A stretch of 64,000 nt of DNA from Methylobacterium terricola (GTDB lineage: Bacteria > Pseudomonadota > Alphaproteobacteria > Rhizobiales > Beijerinckiaceae). Made by a program: the position numbers and the translations under genes. A model generated the notes under the pieces. That model made no database searches. It worked only from the letters and a program-made list of their open reading frames with translations, and was not told the DNA's origin. Below are positions 1-8,494 of this stretch, one piece after another (positions within the stretch are counted from its first letter, which is position 1; every line of letters begins with the position of its first letter). The DNA lies in NCBI RefSeq assembly GCF_006151805.1, contig NZ_VDDA01000017.1:62001-126000 (forward strand), read 5' to 3'.

Positions 1-66
1 CTCGGCCTCCTCGACCGGGCACGGGCCTTCGAGCCGGATCAGGTCTCCGTCGCGGCGCACGCTCAC
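1..66 (-). CDS. Start of a small signalling protein, possibly STAS-domain (truncated by window edge)
   Basis: Only the first 22 codons are inside the window. A GTG at 66 overlaps the cheA stop as GTGA, the same coupling used by the upstream cheB/cheR pair, so this is probably the next gene of the operon. The visible residues read DLIRLEGPCPVEEAE, which resembles the first strand and helix of STAS or anti-anti-sigma domains often found after cheA in such clusters. The identification is an inference from a very short stretch; the reading frame and coupling are directly visible. Confidence 0.4.
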   Translation of the reverse strand, partial: MSVRRDGDLIRLEGPCPVEEAE

Positions 67-2132
67 GGCAGGCTCTCCCCCTCTCCTCGCGGATCGTCCC
101 GCCCGACGAGGGCCTCCGGGTCGAGCGCCAGCAGCACTCGTCCGTCGCCGGACAGCGTGGTGCCGGCGAGGCCGGGCGCGGCGGCGAGCGGCGGCAACGG
201 CCGGACCAGCCCGTCGAACCGGCCGGCGAAGCGGTCGACCTCGATCGCGACGCGCTCGCGCCCGGCCCGCACCACCGCGAGCCGCGCCTCGGGCCACGCC
301 CTGCGAGGCTCATCGGGCCCGCGGGGCAGGTCGAGCAGGTCGGCGAGGTGCAGCACCGGCACCGTCTGGTCGCGCAGGACCGTGACGGCCCCCGGGGCGA
401 GGTCGCGGATCTCGGCGCGCGGGATCCGGGCGAGCTCGACCACGGCCTCCATCGGCAGACCGTAGCGCTCCGGCCCGACCTCGACCAGGAGCAGCCGGAC
501 GAGGGACTGGGCGCGGGGCAACCGCAGGCGGATCGTGGTGCCGGCGCCGATACGGCTCTCGACGGTGCAGGTGCCGCCCAGGCGGGCGACAGCGGCGCGC
601 ACCGCATCCATGCCGACGCCGCGGCCCGAGACGGCGCCGACCGACGCGGCGGTCGAGAAGCCGGGGGCGAAGATCAGGTCGATCGCCCCGGCCTCGTCGA
701 GGGCGGCCAGGGCCTCGGGCGCCATCAGGCCGCGCTCGGCGGCGCGGCGGCGCAGAAAGGCCGGGTCGAGGCCGCGGCCGTCATCGCTGACCGTGACGAC
801 GACCCGCTCGGCCCGGCTCTCTGCCGCGACGACGATGCGCCCGATTGCGGGCTTGCCGGCCGCCTCGCGCAGCGACGGCGGCTCGATGCCGTGGTCGACG
901 GCGTTGCGCAGGAGGTGGAGCAGCGGCTCGAACAGCCCCTCGGCCACGTCGCGGTCGATCTCGGTCTCCTCGCCCGCGAGCGTCAGGGTCACTTCCTTGC
1001 CGAGCTGGCGGGCGATGTCGCGCAACGCCCGCGGGAAGCGGCGGAAGACCCGCGCCAGGGGCTGGAGCCGCAGGCCCACGGCCTCGCGGTGCAGCTCGGC
1101 CGAGAGGCGGCCGATCCGCTCGTCGCTCGCCCGCAGGGCGGGGAGACAATCCGCAAGGTTCGCCCCGGCGCCGGCCCGGGCGACGACCTCGCCGAGGAGC
1201 GTGCGGGCGGCGGCGAGATCGTCGGCGAGGGCCACCAGGGCGTCGATCCGGCCGGCCTCGACCCGCAGGGTCCTGGAGACCTCGCTCTGTGGGATCGCGG
1301 CGGCCTCGGCTCCCGTCGCGGGCTCGGGCGCGGCCTGCGCCGGCACGGGGGGCCCCAGCGCCGCCACCTCGACCTGATCCGGCACCAGCCGGAACACGGC
1401 CTCGACCTCCGCCCGCGGGTCGGTGGTCAGCAGCGTGACGGCGAGGTTGCAGGCGAAGACGTCGAGGCTGTCGAGCGGCGGCCAGGGCGCGGCGGGATCG
1501 AGGCGCAGGGCCACCAGCCCGGGCAGCCGGCGTACCAGCCCGACCGGGTCGTCGCCGGAGAAGAAGCAATCGGGACGCGGGGCGTAGCGCAGGGCGGTCA
1601 GCGGCCCGGCGGAACGCTCGCCGAGATCCGCCAGGAGGGCCGCGGCCCAGCCGGGCACCGGACCGGCCAGGGCGTCATCGGGCTCGGCCGCGGTTGTCGC
1701 GGGCGCCAGCCGGGCGCGGTAGCGCGCCATGAGCCGCGCCGATTCCGCCGCGGCGCCGGCCGGCAGCGCGCCGGTCGCGGCGATCGCCTCGGTCCAGCGG
1801 GCGACGGCGTCGAGGGCGGCCAGGGACAGGTCGACGAGATCGGCGCCGGCCTGGAGCGTGCCGACCCGAGCCGCCGCCAGCCCGTCCTCGGCGGCGTGCA
1901 GGAGCGCCAGCATCGCCGGCCAGTCGAACAGGGCGGCCGAGCCCTTGAGGGTGTGGACGACGCGGAACACCCGGTTCACGACGTCGGGATCGGGGGTCCC
2001 GGCACCGGAGGATCCGTCGAGCGCCAGCAGGTCCTCGGCCGCCGCCGCGATCAGCTCGCGGGCCTCGGTCACGAACTCCGTCACGAGATCGTCGGGCGGC
2101 GGGAGGGCGGCGGGGGCTGCATCCTCAGTCAT
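63..2132 (-). CDS. cheA: Chemotaxis-type histidine kinase CheA
   Basis: Sensor kinase of a chemosensory array; it phosphorylates response regulators, here most likely CheB. The start ATG at 2132 overlaps the cheR stop by 8 nt; a longer reading frame upstream is only overlap with cheR. The 689 residues hold an Hpt (P1) domain with the phospho-accepting His near residue 60 in the context VVHTLKGSAALFD, a long Pro/Ala linker, a dimerisation region, a HATPase domain with the N box LLRNAVDHGIEPP and the G box GRGVGMDAV, and a C-terminal CheW-like domain. No C-terminal receiver domain is visible, so this is a plain CheA and not the CheA-REC hybrid seen in some alternative-function systems. No cheY is visible in this cluster. 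Confidence 0.95.
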   Translation of the reverse strand: MTEDAAPAALPPPDDLVTEFVTEARELIAAAAEDLLALDGSSGAGTPDPDVVNRVFRVVHTLKGSAALFDWPAMLALLHAAEDGLAAARVGTLQAGADLVDLSLAALDAVARWTEAIAATGALPAGAAAESARLMARYRARLAPATTAAEPDDALAGPVPGWAAALLADLGERSAGPLTALRYAPRPDCFFSGDDPVGLVRRLPGLVALRLDPAAPWPPLDSLDVFACNLAVTLLTTDPRAEVEAVFRLVPDQVEVAALGPPVPAQAAPEPATGAEAAAIPQSEVSRTLRVEAGRIDALVALADDLAAARTLLGEVVARAGAGANLADCLPALRASDERIGRLSAELHREAVGLRLQPLARVFRRFPRALRDIARQLGKEVTLTLAGEETEIDRDVAEGLFEPLLHLLRNAVDHGIEPPSLREAAGKPAIGRIVVAAESRAERVVVTVSDDGRGLDPAFLRRRAAERGLMAPEALAALDEAGAIDLIFAPGFSTAASVGAVSGRGVGMDAVRAAVARLGGTCTVESRIGAGTTIRLRLPRAQSLVRLLLVEVGPERYGLPMEAVVELARIPRAEIRDLAPGAVTVLRDQTVPVLHLADLLDLPRGPDEPRRAWPEARLAVVRAGRERVAIEVDRFAGRFDGLVRPLPPLAAAPGLAGTTLSGDGRVLLALDPEALVGRDDPRGEGESLP

Positions 2133-2970
2133 GGGCCTCCTCCGGACGCTGGTAGACGATCGCATCCGGGAAGCGGCGGGTGCAAAACCGCGACGGGATC
2201 CGGGCCATCGATTCGGTATGGCCGAGGCAGAGGAACCCGCCGGGCCGCAAGGACGCGAACAGGTTGTCGGCGGCGACCTTTCGCGAGGCGTCGTCGAAGT
2301 AGATCAGGACGTTGCGGCAGAACACGACGTCGAACCGCCCCTCCTCGGCCATCCCGGCCCCGTCGACGAGGTTGCGGCGGGTGAAGCGCACCGAGCCGCG
2401 CAGCTCCGGCCGCAGGCGCCAGGATCCCCCCGATCCCGCCTCCTCCCGGATGAAGTAGCGCGCGACGAGGACGGGCGGGAGCCGCATCAGCGCCCGGGCT
2501 CCGTAGAGCCCGGCCTCCGCCGCGGCGAGCGCCCGCGTGTCGATGTCCGAGCCGACGATCTCGATCTCCCAGGCGTCGACTTCGGGCCAGTGCTCAAGGA
2601 GCCAGATCGCCAGCGAGTACGGCTCCTCGCCCGTCGCGCAGGGCATCGACCAGATCCGGATGGGATCGGACCGCGACCGGCCGGCGGTGAGCGGGCCGAG
2701 AAGCGAGGCGGTGAGGCAGCGCAGCTGGTGCTCCTCGCGGTTGAAGTAGGTCTCGTTGACCGTGAAGGCGTTGACGAAGAGCTGCACCTCGCCCTCCGCG
2801 TCGGCCCGCAGCCGCGCGAGATAGGCCGGCAGGGTGCCGGCGCCGGTCGCCCGCATCCGCTCCTGCACCCGGCGCTCGATGAACGGGCGGCGGTTGCCCG
2901 GCACCAGGATGCCGGTATGGCGGTAGAGCAGGTCGCAGATCCGCGTCAGGTCGGACTCGTCGAGGGTCAC
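2125..2970 (-). CDS. cheR: Chemoreceptor glutamate methyltransferase CheR
   Basis: S-adenosylmethionine-dependent methylation of receptor glutamates, opposing CheB. The 281-residue protein has the usual N-terminal all-alpha domain (about 1-75, with ERRVQERMRATG) and the methyltransferase domain with CATGEEPYSLAI, DIDTRALAAAEAGLYG and RNVLIYFD. It starts with GTG at 2970, coupled to the cheB stop as GTGA, and overlaps cheA by 8 nt at its 3' end. No TPR or C-terminal pentapeptide-binding extension is present. Length and motifs are typical of the family. Confidence 0.95.
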   Translation of the reverse strand: MTLDESDLTRICDLLYRHTGILVPGNRRPFIERRVQERMRATGAGTLPAYLARLRADAEGEVQLFVNAFTVNETYFNREEHQLRCLTASLLGPLTAGRSRSDPIRIWSMPCATGEEPYSLAIWLLEHWPEVDAWEIEIVGSDIDTRALAAAEAGLYGARALMRLPPVLVARYFIREEAGSGGSWRLRPELRGSVRFTRRNLVDGAGMAEEGRFDVVFCRNVLIYFDDASRKVAADNLFASLRPGGFLCLGHTESMARIPSRFCTRRFPDAIVYQRPEEAHD

Positions 2971-4079
2971 GGCAGCAGCGCCCGCAGCTCGGCCGCAATG
3001 GCGTCGAGGGGCGCGACCACGCTGGCGCCGCCGGCCCGGACCAGCTCGCCGGGCATGCCCCAGACCACCGCCGTCGCCTCGGCCTCCGCGATGGTGCGCC
3101 CGCCGCGGCGGCGCAGCTCCGCCATGGTCCGGGCGCCGTCGCGGCCCATCCCGGTCATCAGCACCCCGACCAGGCGGGCGGGCGGCACCAGGCCGAGCGC
3201 GCTCTCCACCAGCCGGTCGACGCTCGGGTGCCAGGGATACTCCGCCTGCGCCGGGGCCGGCGCCGCCATCAGGCCGCCGGGGCGGCGCACCACGATCACG
3301 TCGGCATCGCCCCGCCCGACATAGACCCGGCCCGGGACCAGGGCGACCGGCGCCGTCACCTCCTGCACCGCGAGGGCCGAGAGCCCGTCGAGCCGGCGCG
3401 CCAGCGGCCCGGTGAAGCTCGCCGGCATGTGCTGGGCAACGACGATCGGCCAGGGGAAATCGGCCGGCAACTCGCCGAGCAGGGCGGTGAGCGCCGGCGG
3501 ACCGCCGGTCGAGGTGCCGACGAGGACGAGGCCGCCGCCGGCGTCCACGGGCGCGGCTTCGGGCTCGGCCGCGGGGCGGGCGGGATGAGGGGAAGGAGGC
3601 GGGGGACCCGGCGGACGCGCCTGATCGGGGCCGAGGCCGGCATGGCGGGCCCGCAGGCGCGCCGCAAGGCCGTGGGCGGTGCGCGGCCGGGCCTTGGCGG
3701 CCGCGCGCACCTTCTGGACCAGCACGGGGGCGAGCCGATCGATCGCCAGCGACACCGCGCCGGCAGGCTTGCCCAGGACGTCGACCGCGCCCCGCGCCAG
3801 GGCGTCGAGACTCGTCTCGGCGCCGGACGCGGTGAGCGTCGAGAGCATCACCACCGGGCAGGGTCGCTCCAGCATGATCCGGTCGAGGACGGCGAGCCCG
3901 TCCAGACCCGGCATCGTGACGTCGAGGGTGACCACGTCCGGGGCGAAGCGGGGCAGGAGGTCGAGGGCCTCCAGCCCGTCGCGGGCGAAGGCGACCTCGA
4001 AATCGCCCTCGGCGGCGAAGATGCTCCCCAGCACCTTGCGCATCAGCGCCGAGTCGTCGACGACGAGAAGGCGGATCAT
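2967..4079 (-). CDS. cheB: Protein-glutamate methylesterase/response regulator CheB
   Basis: Two-domain adaptation enzyme that removes methyl groups from receptors. The N-terminal receiver domain shows the acidic pair D8/D9, the phospho-acceptor D53 in LDVTMPG and the conserved K104 in GKPAGAV. A Pro-rich linker (about 150-180) leads to the CheB_methylest domain with the catalytic triad S190 (VGTSTGG), H217 (AQHMP) and D314 (TGMGRDGA). Its ATG overlaps the stop of the upstream triple-CheW gene as ATGA. As the only receiver protein visible in this cluster, it is the likely main phospho-acceptor of the adjacent CheA. Confidence 0.96.
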   Translation of the reverse strand: MIRLLVVDDSALMRKVLGSIFAAEGDFEVAFARDGLEALDLLPRFAPDVVTLDVTMPGLDGLAVLDRIMLERPCPVVMLSTLTASGAETSLDALARGAVDVLGKPAGAVSLAIDRLAPVLVQKVRAAAKARPRTAHGLAARLRARHAGLGPDQARPPGPPPPSPHPARPAAEPEAAPVDAGGGLVLVGTSTGGPPALTALLGELPADFPWPIVVAQHMPASFTGPLARRLDGLSALAVQEVTAPVALVPGRVYVGRGDADVIVVRRPGGLMAAPAPAQAEYPWHPSVDRLVESALGLVPPARLVGVLMTGMGRDGARTMAELRRRGGRTIAEAEATAVVWGMPGELVRAGGASVVAPLDAIAAELRALLP

Positions 4080-5380
4080 GCCGGCCGGCCTTCCGGGGCC
4101 ATGCTCCGCGGCGGCCGCGCCAGGAGTGCCGCCGGATCGATCAGGGACAGGGTCCCGTCGGGAAGGGCCGCGACCCGGGCGACCAGTCCGTTCCCGGTCC
4201 CGGGAGGGGCCGGCCGGATCGCCCCGGCCTCGGGCCGGATCAGGCGGGCCGTCCCGTCGACGAGGAGTCCCGCCCGGGCACCATCCGCTTCGATCACCAG
4301 CAGGCGCCGGCGTCCCGTCGCCGGCGCGGATGGCAGGCCGAGGCGGCGGCGCAGGTCGAGGACCGGCAGCGCCCGGCCGCGCAGGGTCGCGAGGCCGGCA
4401 AGCCCGTCCCTCGCCCCGGGCACTCTCACCAGGGTCTCAGGCGCCGGCACCGCCGCGCGCACGGCGTCGGCGGGCAGGCCGTAACGCTCGCCGGCGAGGT
4501 CGAGCGCCAGCACGGACTCGGTCCGGACCGGGACCCGGGGCTGGTGGCCGGGATCCGGCTCCCCCTCCCGGATCAAGGCTTGAGCCGACAGGATGCAGAC
4601 CAGGATCCGGCCGCCGTCGAAGCGGGCGAAGCCGGCGGCCGCGCCACCGCGCGGCCAGGCCCGCGGCACCGGATCGATCGCCTCCGCGGGCAGGCGCAGC
4701 ACCGGCCCGATCCGCTCCGCCACCAGCCCGACGCCGCGCACCACCGCGGCCCGGCTGCCGGCAGCGCGCTCCCGGCCGAGCAGGGCGGAGACGGACAGGA
4801 GCGGCAGCACCCGGCCGCGCCACGGCATCGCCCCGAGGGTGGCGGGCCCGCCCTCGGGTACCGGCGCTACCATCGCGGGCAGGGCCACCACCTCCTCGAC
4901 CATGTCGAGCGGCAAGGCGTAGGGCGATCCCGCGACCGTGAGCATCAGGAGGGCGACGGGCGGGCGGGCCGGCGTGGGACTCCCGCCCGGACGCTCGACC
5001 GCGCCCGGGGTGAGGGCGGTCCGGCGGGGACGGCATCCGGCCACGAGGGCCGGCAGGTCGAGAACCGGCGCCGCGCCGGGATCCGCCGTCAGGCCGGCGA
5101 CGCCGCCGACGAGGAGCCCGACCGGCGCGTCCGCCTCGGCCAGCACCATCCGGCCGGCCGGCGTCGGCGCCGCCTCCGGGGCGAGCAGGCGGGCGAGGTC
5201 GAGGACGGGAAGCGCCCCGTTCCGGGTGGCCGCGAGGCCGGCGAGCGCCGCCGACGCCCCGGGGACCCGGGTGAGGGCCGGGACCGGCGCCACGCTGCGA
5301 ACGCGCGCCGCCGGCAGGGCCACGCGGGCTCCGGATCCGACCGACACGACGAGGAAGCGCTCGAGGCCGGCCTCAGGCAT
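4076..5380 (-). CDS. Coupling protein with three fused CheW-like domains
   Basis: CheW proteins link receptors to CheA and are normally single domains of about 150-170 residues. This 434-residue protein contains three successive CheW-like folds, at about 7-125, 138-275 and 290-425. Each has a core resembling GLAATRNGALPVLDLARLL or GLATLRGRALPVLDLRRRL followed by a GLLVxG strand; the middle copy is the most diverged (GAMPWRGRVLPLLSVSALL). The ATG at 5380 overlaps the MCP stop by 8 nt and the 3' end overlaps cheB as ATGA. The protein likely bridges several receptor or kinase sites within one array; that geometric role is inferred. Confidence 0.88.
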   Translation of the reverse strand: MPEAGLERFLVVSVGSGARVALPAARVRSVAPVPALTRVPGASAALAGLAATRNGALPVLDLARLLAPEAAPTPAGRMVLAEADAPVGLLVGGVAGLTADPGAAPVLDLPALVAGCRPRRTALTPGAVERPGGSPTPARPPVALLMLTVAGSPYALPLDMVEEVVALPAMVAPVPEGGPATLGAMPWRGRVLPLLSVSALLGRERAAGSRAAVVRGVGLVAERIGPVLRLPAEAIDPVPRAWPRGGAAAGFARFDGGRILVCILSAQALIREGEPDPGHQPRVPVRTESVLALDLAGERYGLPADAVRAAVPAPETLVRVPGARDGLAGLATLRGRALPVLDLRRRLGLPSAPATGRRRLLVIEADGARAGLLVDGTARLIRPEAGAIRPAPPGTGNGLVARVAALPDGTLSLIDPAALLARPPRSMAPEGRPA

Positions 5381-7406
5381 CCGCGCCCTGCAGCTCGTCG
5401 GCGAGCAGCGCGATCTCCTCCACCGCCGCCGCCAGATCCTCGGCCCCGCGGGCCTGCTGGCGGGCGGCGATGGCGGCCTCGGTCGAGGCCCGGTCGGCTT
5501 CCTCGGCAGCGGCGGCGATCTGGCGTGCGCCGGCCGCGATATCGGCGGCCGCCGCCAGGACCGCCTCGGCGCCCTCCAGGATCTCGCGATTGGCGCGCTC
5601 CAGCTCCGTCACGTCGGCGGCGACCGTCGCGAGGCTCGCGGTGAGCGCGCGGTTCCGCGCCACCTCGGCCTCGCCGGCGCCGATCGACCGTTCGAGAGCG
5701 CGCAGCAGGGTGGTGCTCCCGTCCCGGATCCCCCTCACGGTGGCGCGGATCCGGTCGGCTCCCTTGGCGGCGTCCCGCGCCAGGGCGCGGATATCGGCCG
5801 AGACGAGGACGAAGCCCTGGCCCGCCTCGCCGGCCCGGGTCGCCTCGATGGTGCCGCTCACCGCCAGCATGCCGATCTGCACCGCCACGAGGGCGATCCC
5901 CTCGCCGATCGACTCGATGCGCCGGGCCTCGTCCTCGATCGCGTCGAGGCGGGCCAGCGAGTCCCGCATCCCGGTCAGCGCCTGCCCGACCCCGTCGGCG
6001 AGGCCGTCGATCGCAGCTCGGGCGCGGTGCAGCGTCCCGGCGATGGCGGCGACCTGCGCCAGGGCCCGGTCGGCGCCGGCCCGGGCCCCGGCGGCGGCGG
6101 CCTCCACCTCCGCCATGGCCTCGGCGGATTGCCGCACGGCGGCGCTCTGCAGGGTGAGGCCGCGGCTGATCTGGTCGGCGGCGGCCAGGATCTCGGCCGC
6201 GGCCCCGGACAATTCCTGGATCGAGGCCGAGAGCACGTCCGCGGCCGTCCCGATCTCCGACAGGCCGCCGCGCGCCTCGGGTGTCCCGCGCAGCGTCTCG
6301 GCGAGCGCCGCCAGCTTTTCGGCGGTCACCTGGCCCTGGTCGAGGGCCTCGGTCTGCTGGGCGACGGCGCGTTGCGCCTCCTCGGCCGCGGCCGCCTGCT
6401 CCTCGGCCGCGGCCGCGACCTGCTCGGCGCCGGCCTGGGCCTGACGGGTCGTCGCCTCCGCCTGCCGGGACGCCACCAGGATCGCTTGCGCGCCCTCGGC
6501 CAGCACCCCGAGATCGCCCCTCGCCTCCTCGAGCTGCCGGGCGACGCGCCCGGCCGACGCCGCCTCGGCGGCCGCCTGCGCCGCCGCGGTGCGGATCGCG
6601 CCACCCAGCGACAGGATCTCGCCGCGGATCGCCGCCACCCGCTCGCGCACCTCTCCGGCACTCGTCTCCGCGGTCTCGGCGAGCCCTCGCACCTCGTCGG
6701 CCACCACCGCGAAGCCGGCGCCGTGCGCCCCGGCGCGGGCCGCCTCCAGGGCGGCGTTGAGGGCGAGCAGCCCGGTCTGGTCGGCGATGTCGCCGACGGT
6801 GCCTGTGACTTCGCCGATGCTGGCCGCCCCGCGGTCGAGGCCGTCGACGAGGGCGACGGTGGATTCCTGGCGCCCAGCCTCGGCCTCGATCGCGGCGATC
6901 GACTGGGTCGCCTGGGCGCTCGCCTCGGCCAGCAGCGTCTGGAACGCGGCGGTGCGGCGACGCGACAGGTCGGCCCGCTCCCGCGCCTCGCCGAGGCGCG
7001 CGACGATCGCCCCGACCGCCGAGAGCGATTCCTGCGCTGCGCCGGCCGCCTCCTCGGCGCCGCCGGCGATCTGCTCCATCGCCCGCCGCAGCTCCTCGGC
7101 CGCCGCCGAGGCCTCGGCGACGCCGGCGGCCAGCTCCTCGGTGGCGGCGCCGAGGCGCTCGGTCGCCTTCTGACGGCGCGTCATCGTGCCGTCGCGCGTC
7201 GCCTGGATCGCCCGCTCGCGGGTCCGGCCGCGCCGGCCCGCCGGTGCGACGGCGGGTGCGGGCTCCGCTGTCGCGCCGTCCCGGCTCTCCGACGCAGCAG
7301 GTCTTGCCGTGCCAGCCGGATTTGCCGCAGCGGCAGGGCTTGCCGCGCCGGCGGGGCTTGCCGCAGCGGCGGGACCTGCGAGCTTCGCCTTCTTCACCAA
7401 TGCCAT
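5373..7406 (-). CDS. Cytosolic methyl-accepting chemotaxis protein with two signalling tips
   Basis: First gene of the chemosensory operon. The start is ATG 7406 (MALVKKAK); upstream frame extension would lie antisense-free over the iclR gene and is unlikely. The 677 residues have no transmembrane segment and no recognisable ligand domain; residues 1-60 are Ala/Pro-rich low complexity. A canonical hairpin tip lies at about 207-243 (IADQTGLLALNAALEAARAG, VVADEVRGLAE). A second, diverged tip lies at about 504-545 (VQIGMLAVSGTIEATRAG, VSADIRALARDAAKGAD). The rest is Ala/Glu-rich heptad coiled coil. The two tips fit with the three-domain CheW encoded next. The input signal is unknown. Confidence 0.85.
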   Translation of the reverse strand: MALVKKAKLAGPAAAASPAGAASPAAAANPAGTARPAASESRDGATAEPAPAVAPAGRRGRTRERAIQATRDGTMTRRQKATERLGAATEELAAGVAEASAAAEELRRAMEQIAGGAEEAAGAAQESLSAVGAIVARLGEARERADLSRRRTAAFQTLLAEASAQATQSIAAIEAEAGRQESTVALVDGLDRGAASIGEVTGTVGDIADQTGLLALNAALEAARAGAHGAGFAVVADEVRGLAETAETSAGEVRERVAAIRGEILSLGGAIRTAAAQAAAEAASAGRVARQLEEARGDLGVLAEGAQAILVASRQAEATTRQAQAGAEQVAAAAEEQAAAAEEAQRAVAQQTEALDQGQVTAEKLAALAETLRGTPEARGGLSEIGTAADVLSASIQELSGAAAEILAAADQISRGLTLQSAAVRQSAEAMAEVEAAAAGARAGADRALAQVAAIAGTLHRARAAIDGLADGVGQALTGMRDSLARLDAIEDEARRIESIGEGIALVAVQIGMLAVSGTIEATRAGEAGQGFVLVSADIRALARDAAKGADRIRATVRGIRDGSTTLLRALERSIGAGEAEVARNRALTASLATVAADVTELERANREILEGAEAVLAAAADIAAGARQIAAAAEEADRASTEAAIAARQQARGAEDLAAAVEEIALLADELQGADA

Positions 7407-7501
7407 CGCCGCCAACAATCCGCGCACCGTCGATACCGGTTTGCCGGAGGCAGGCGGCGGGAGCAAGCGCGCCGGGGGATCGGCCTGGGGAGGAGGACGG
7501 C

Positions 7502-8323
7502 CTACTCCGCCCAGCCGATGGCGGGCCGGCCGAGATCCTGCCACCCGAGATCCTGCCAGCCGAGATCCCGGCAGATCGCGCGGGCGGCCTCCCGCACCGT
7601 TCCGGCGAGATCCTCCATCCGCACCTCGTCCATGTACTGCACCGTGCTGGTCACGCTGAACGCTGCCACGATGGCCCCGCTCGCATCCCGGATCGGGGCG
7701 GCGACGCAGCGCACCTCCGGCTCGTTCTCCTCCCGGTCGTAGGCGATGCCGCGCGCCGCGTAAGCCCGCATCCGCGCCAGCCACGTCTCGAGGTCCGGAT
7801 CGTGACCGCCGCGGGCCTCGCCAAGATGGTGGAAGTGACGCCAGCGCGCCTCGTCGAGGTCGAGGATCAGGGCCTTGCCGAGGCCCGTCGACCAGACCGG
7901 CTGGCGCTCGCCGACCCGCGAGCTGATCTCGATGCGCCGGCGCCCCGGCAGCTTGTCGAGGTAGAGCGCCCAGTCGCCCTCCAGGACGCCGAGATGGATG
8001 GTGTCGCCGCAGGCTTCCGACAGGCGCTCCAGATGCGGCCGGGCGACCCGGGTCACCGGCGCCGCCTGCTGGGCCCGGAACCCCAGTTCGAGGAGCTTGG
8101 GCCCGAGCCCGTAGCCGTCCCGCGGCGCGAAGGTGAGGTAGCGCTGCTCGACCAGAGCCGCCGCGAGGCGGTGGGTGGTGCTGCGCGTCGTACCCAGAGC
8201 CGACGCGAGGCCGGCGAGGTCGCGGGCGCCCGCCGCCACCGCCTCCAGGATCGCGAGGCCGCGCAAGAGCGTCTGACTTCCCGGTGCGGCGCCCTCGCCC
8301 CCGGTTGACGGCTTCGCGGCCAT
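7502..8323 (-). CDS. IclR-family transcriptional regulator
   Basis: DNA-binding regulator of 273 residues. An N-terminal winged helix-turn-helix (about 15-75, with LAGLASALGTTRSTTHRLAAAL) is followed by the IclR effector domain (about 90-260; GDTIHLGVLEG, STGLGKALI, CVAAPIRD). ATG 8323 is preferred because residues encoded upstream of it are not family-like. It is transcribed divergently from the FAH hydrolase/SDR/MFS genes and is very probably their regulator; a palindrome lies between them at 8352-8370. The C-terminus carries a short amino-acid repeat (GWQDL twice) from a 15-bp DNA repeat. Confidence 0.92.
   Translation of the reverse strand: MAAKPSTGGEGAAPGSQTLLRGLAILEAVAAGARDLAGLASALGTTRSTTHRLAAALVEQRYLTFAPRDGYGLGPKLLELGFRAQQAAPVTRVARPHLERLSEACGDTIHLGVLEGDWALYLDKLPGRRRIEISSRVGERQPVWSTGLGKALILDLDEARWRHFHHLGEARGGHDPDLETWLARMRAYAARGIAYDREENEPEVRCVAAPIRDASGAIVAAFSVTSTVQYMDEVRMEDLAGTVREAARAICRDLGWQDLGWQDLGRPAIGWAE
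7531..7575. repeat. 15-bp tandem repeat in the 3' end of the IclR gene
   Basis: Three adjacent 15-bp units, 7531-7545, 7546-7560 and 7561-7575. The first two differ at one position (CGAGATCCTGCCACC versus CGAGATCCTGCCAGC); the third is diverged. Being a multiple of three, the repeat keeps frame and encodes the repeated GWQDL near the C-terminus. Copy number could vary between strains. Confidence 0.85.
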
Positions 8324-8351
8324 AGGCGTATCGTCCCACATAGAAGAACAA

Positions 8352-8370
8352 GATCCCAATATATGGGATC
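8352..8370. promoter_or_regulatory. Palindromic candidate operator of the IclR regulator
   Basis: GATCCCA-ATATA-TGGGATC: perfect 7-bp arms around an A/T-only 5-bp centre, in the 171-bp region between the divergent iclR and hydrolase genes. It lies 29 bp before the iclR start and 125 bp before the hydrolase start. IclR proteins commonly bind short palindromes in such divergent regions; binding here is inferred. Confidence 0.6.
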
Positions 8371-8494
8371 AGATGGTGCGGCGCCAGGGCCGTGCCGGAG
8401 GAAACCGAGCGATGCCGTCGCCCTCCGTCGCAAGCCCTGCCTCGCGCCCGTGAACCCGCGCGCCGCGACGGCGCGCCGCGAAGGAGGTCTCCCC

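Noticed and set aside
348..2384. 678-codon open frame on the plus strand
   Set aside because: Antisense shadow of cheA; low-complexity Gly/Arg/Gln-rich translation.
7320..7400. Possible CRISPR-like repetition near the start of the cytosolic MCP
   Set aside because: Imperfect 15-18-bp Ala/Pro codon repeats in coding sequence; no unique spacers, so simple low complexity.
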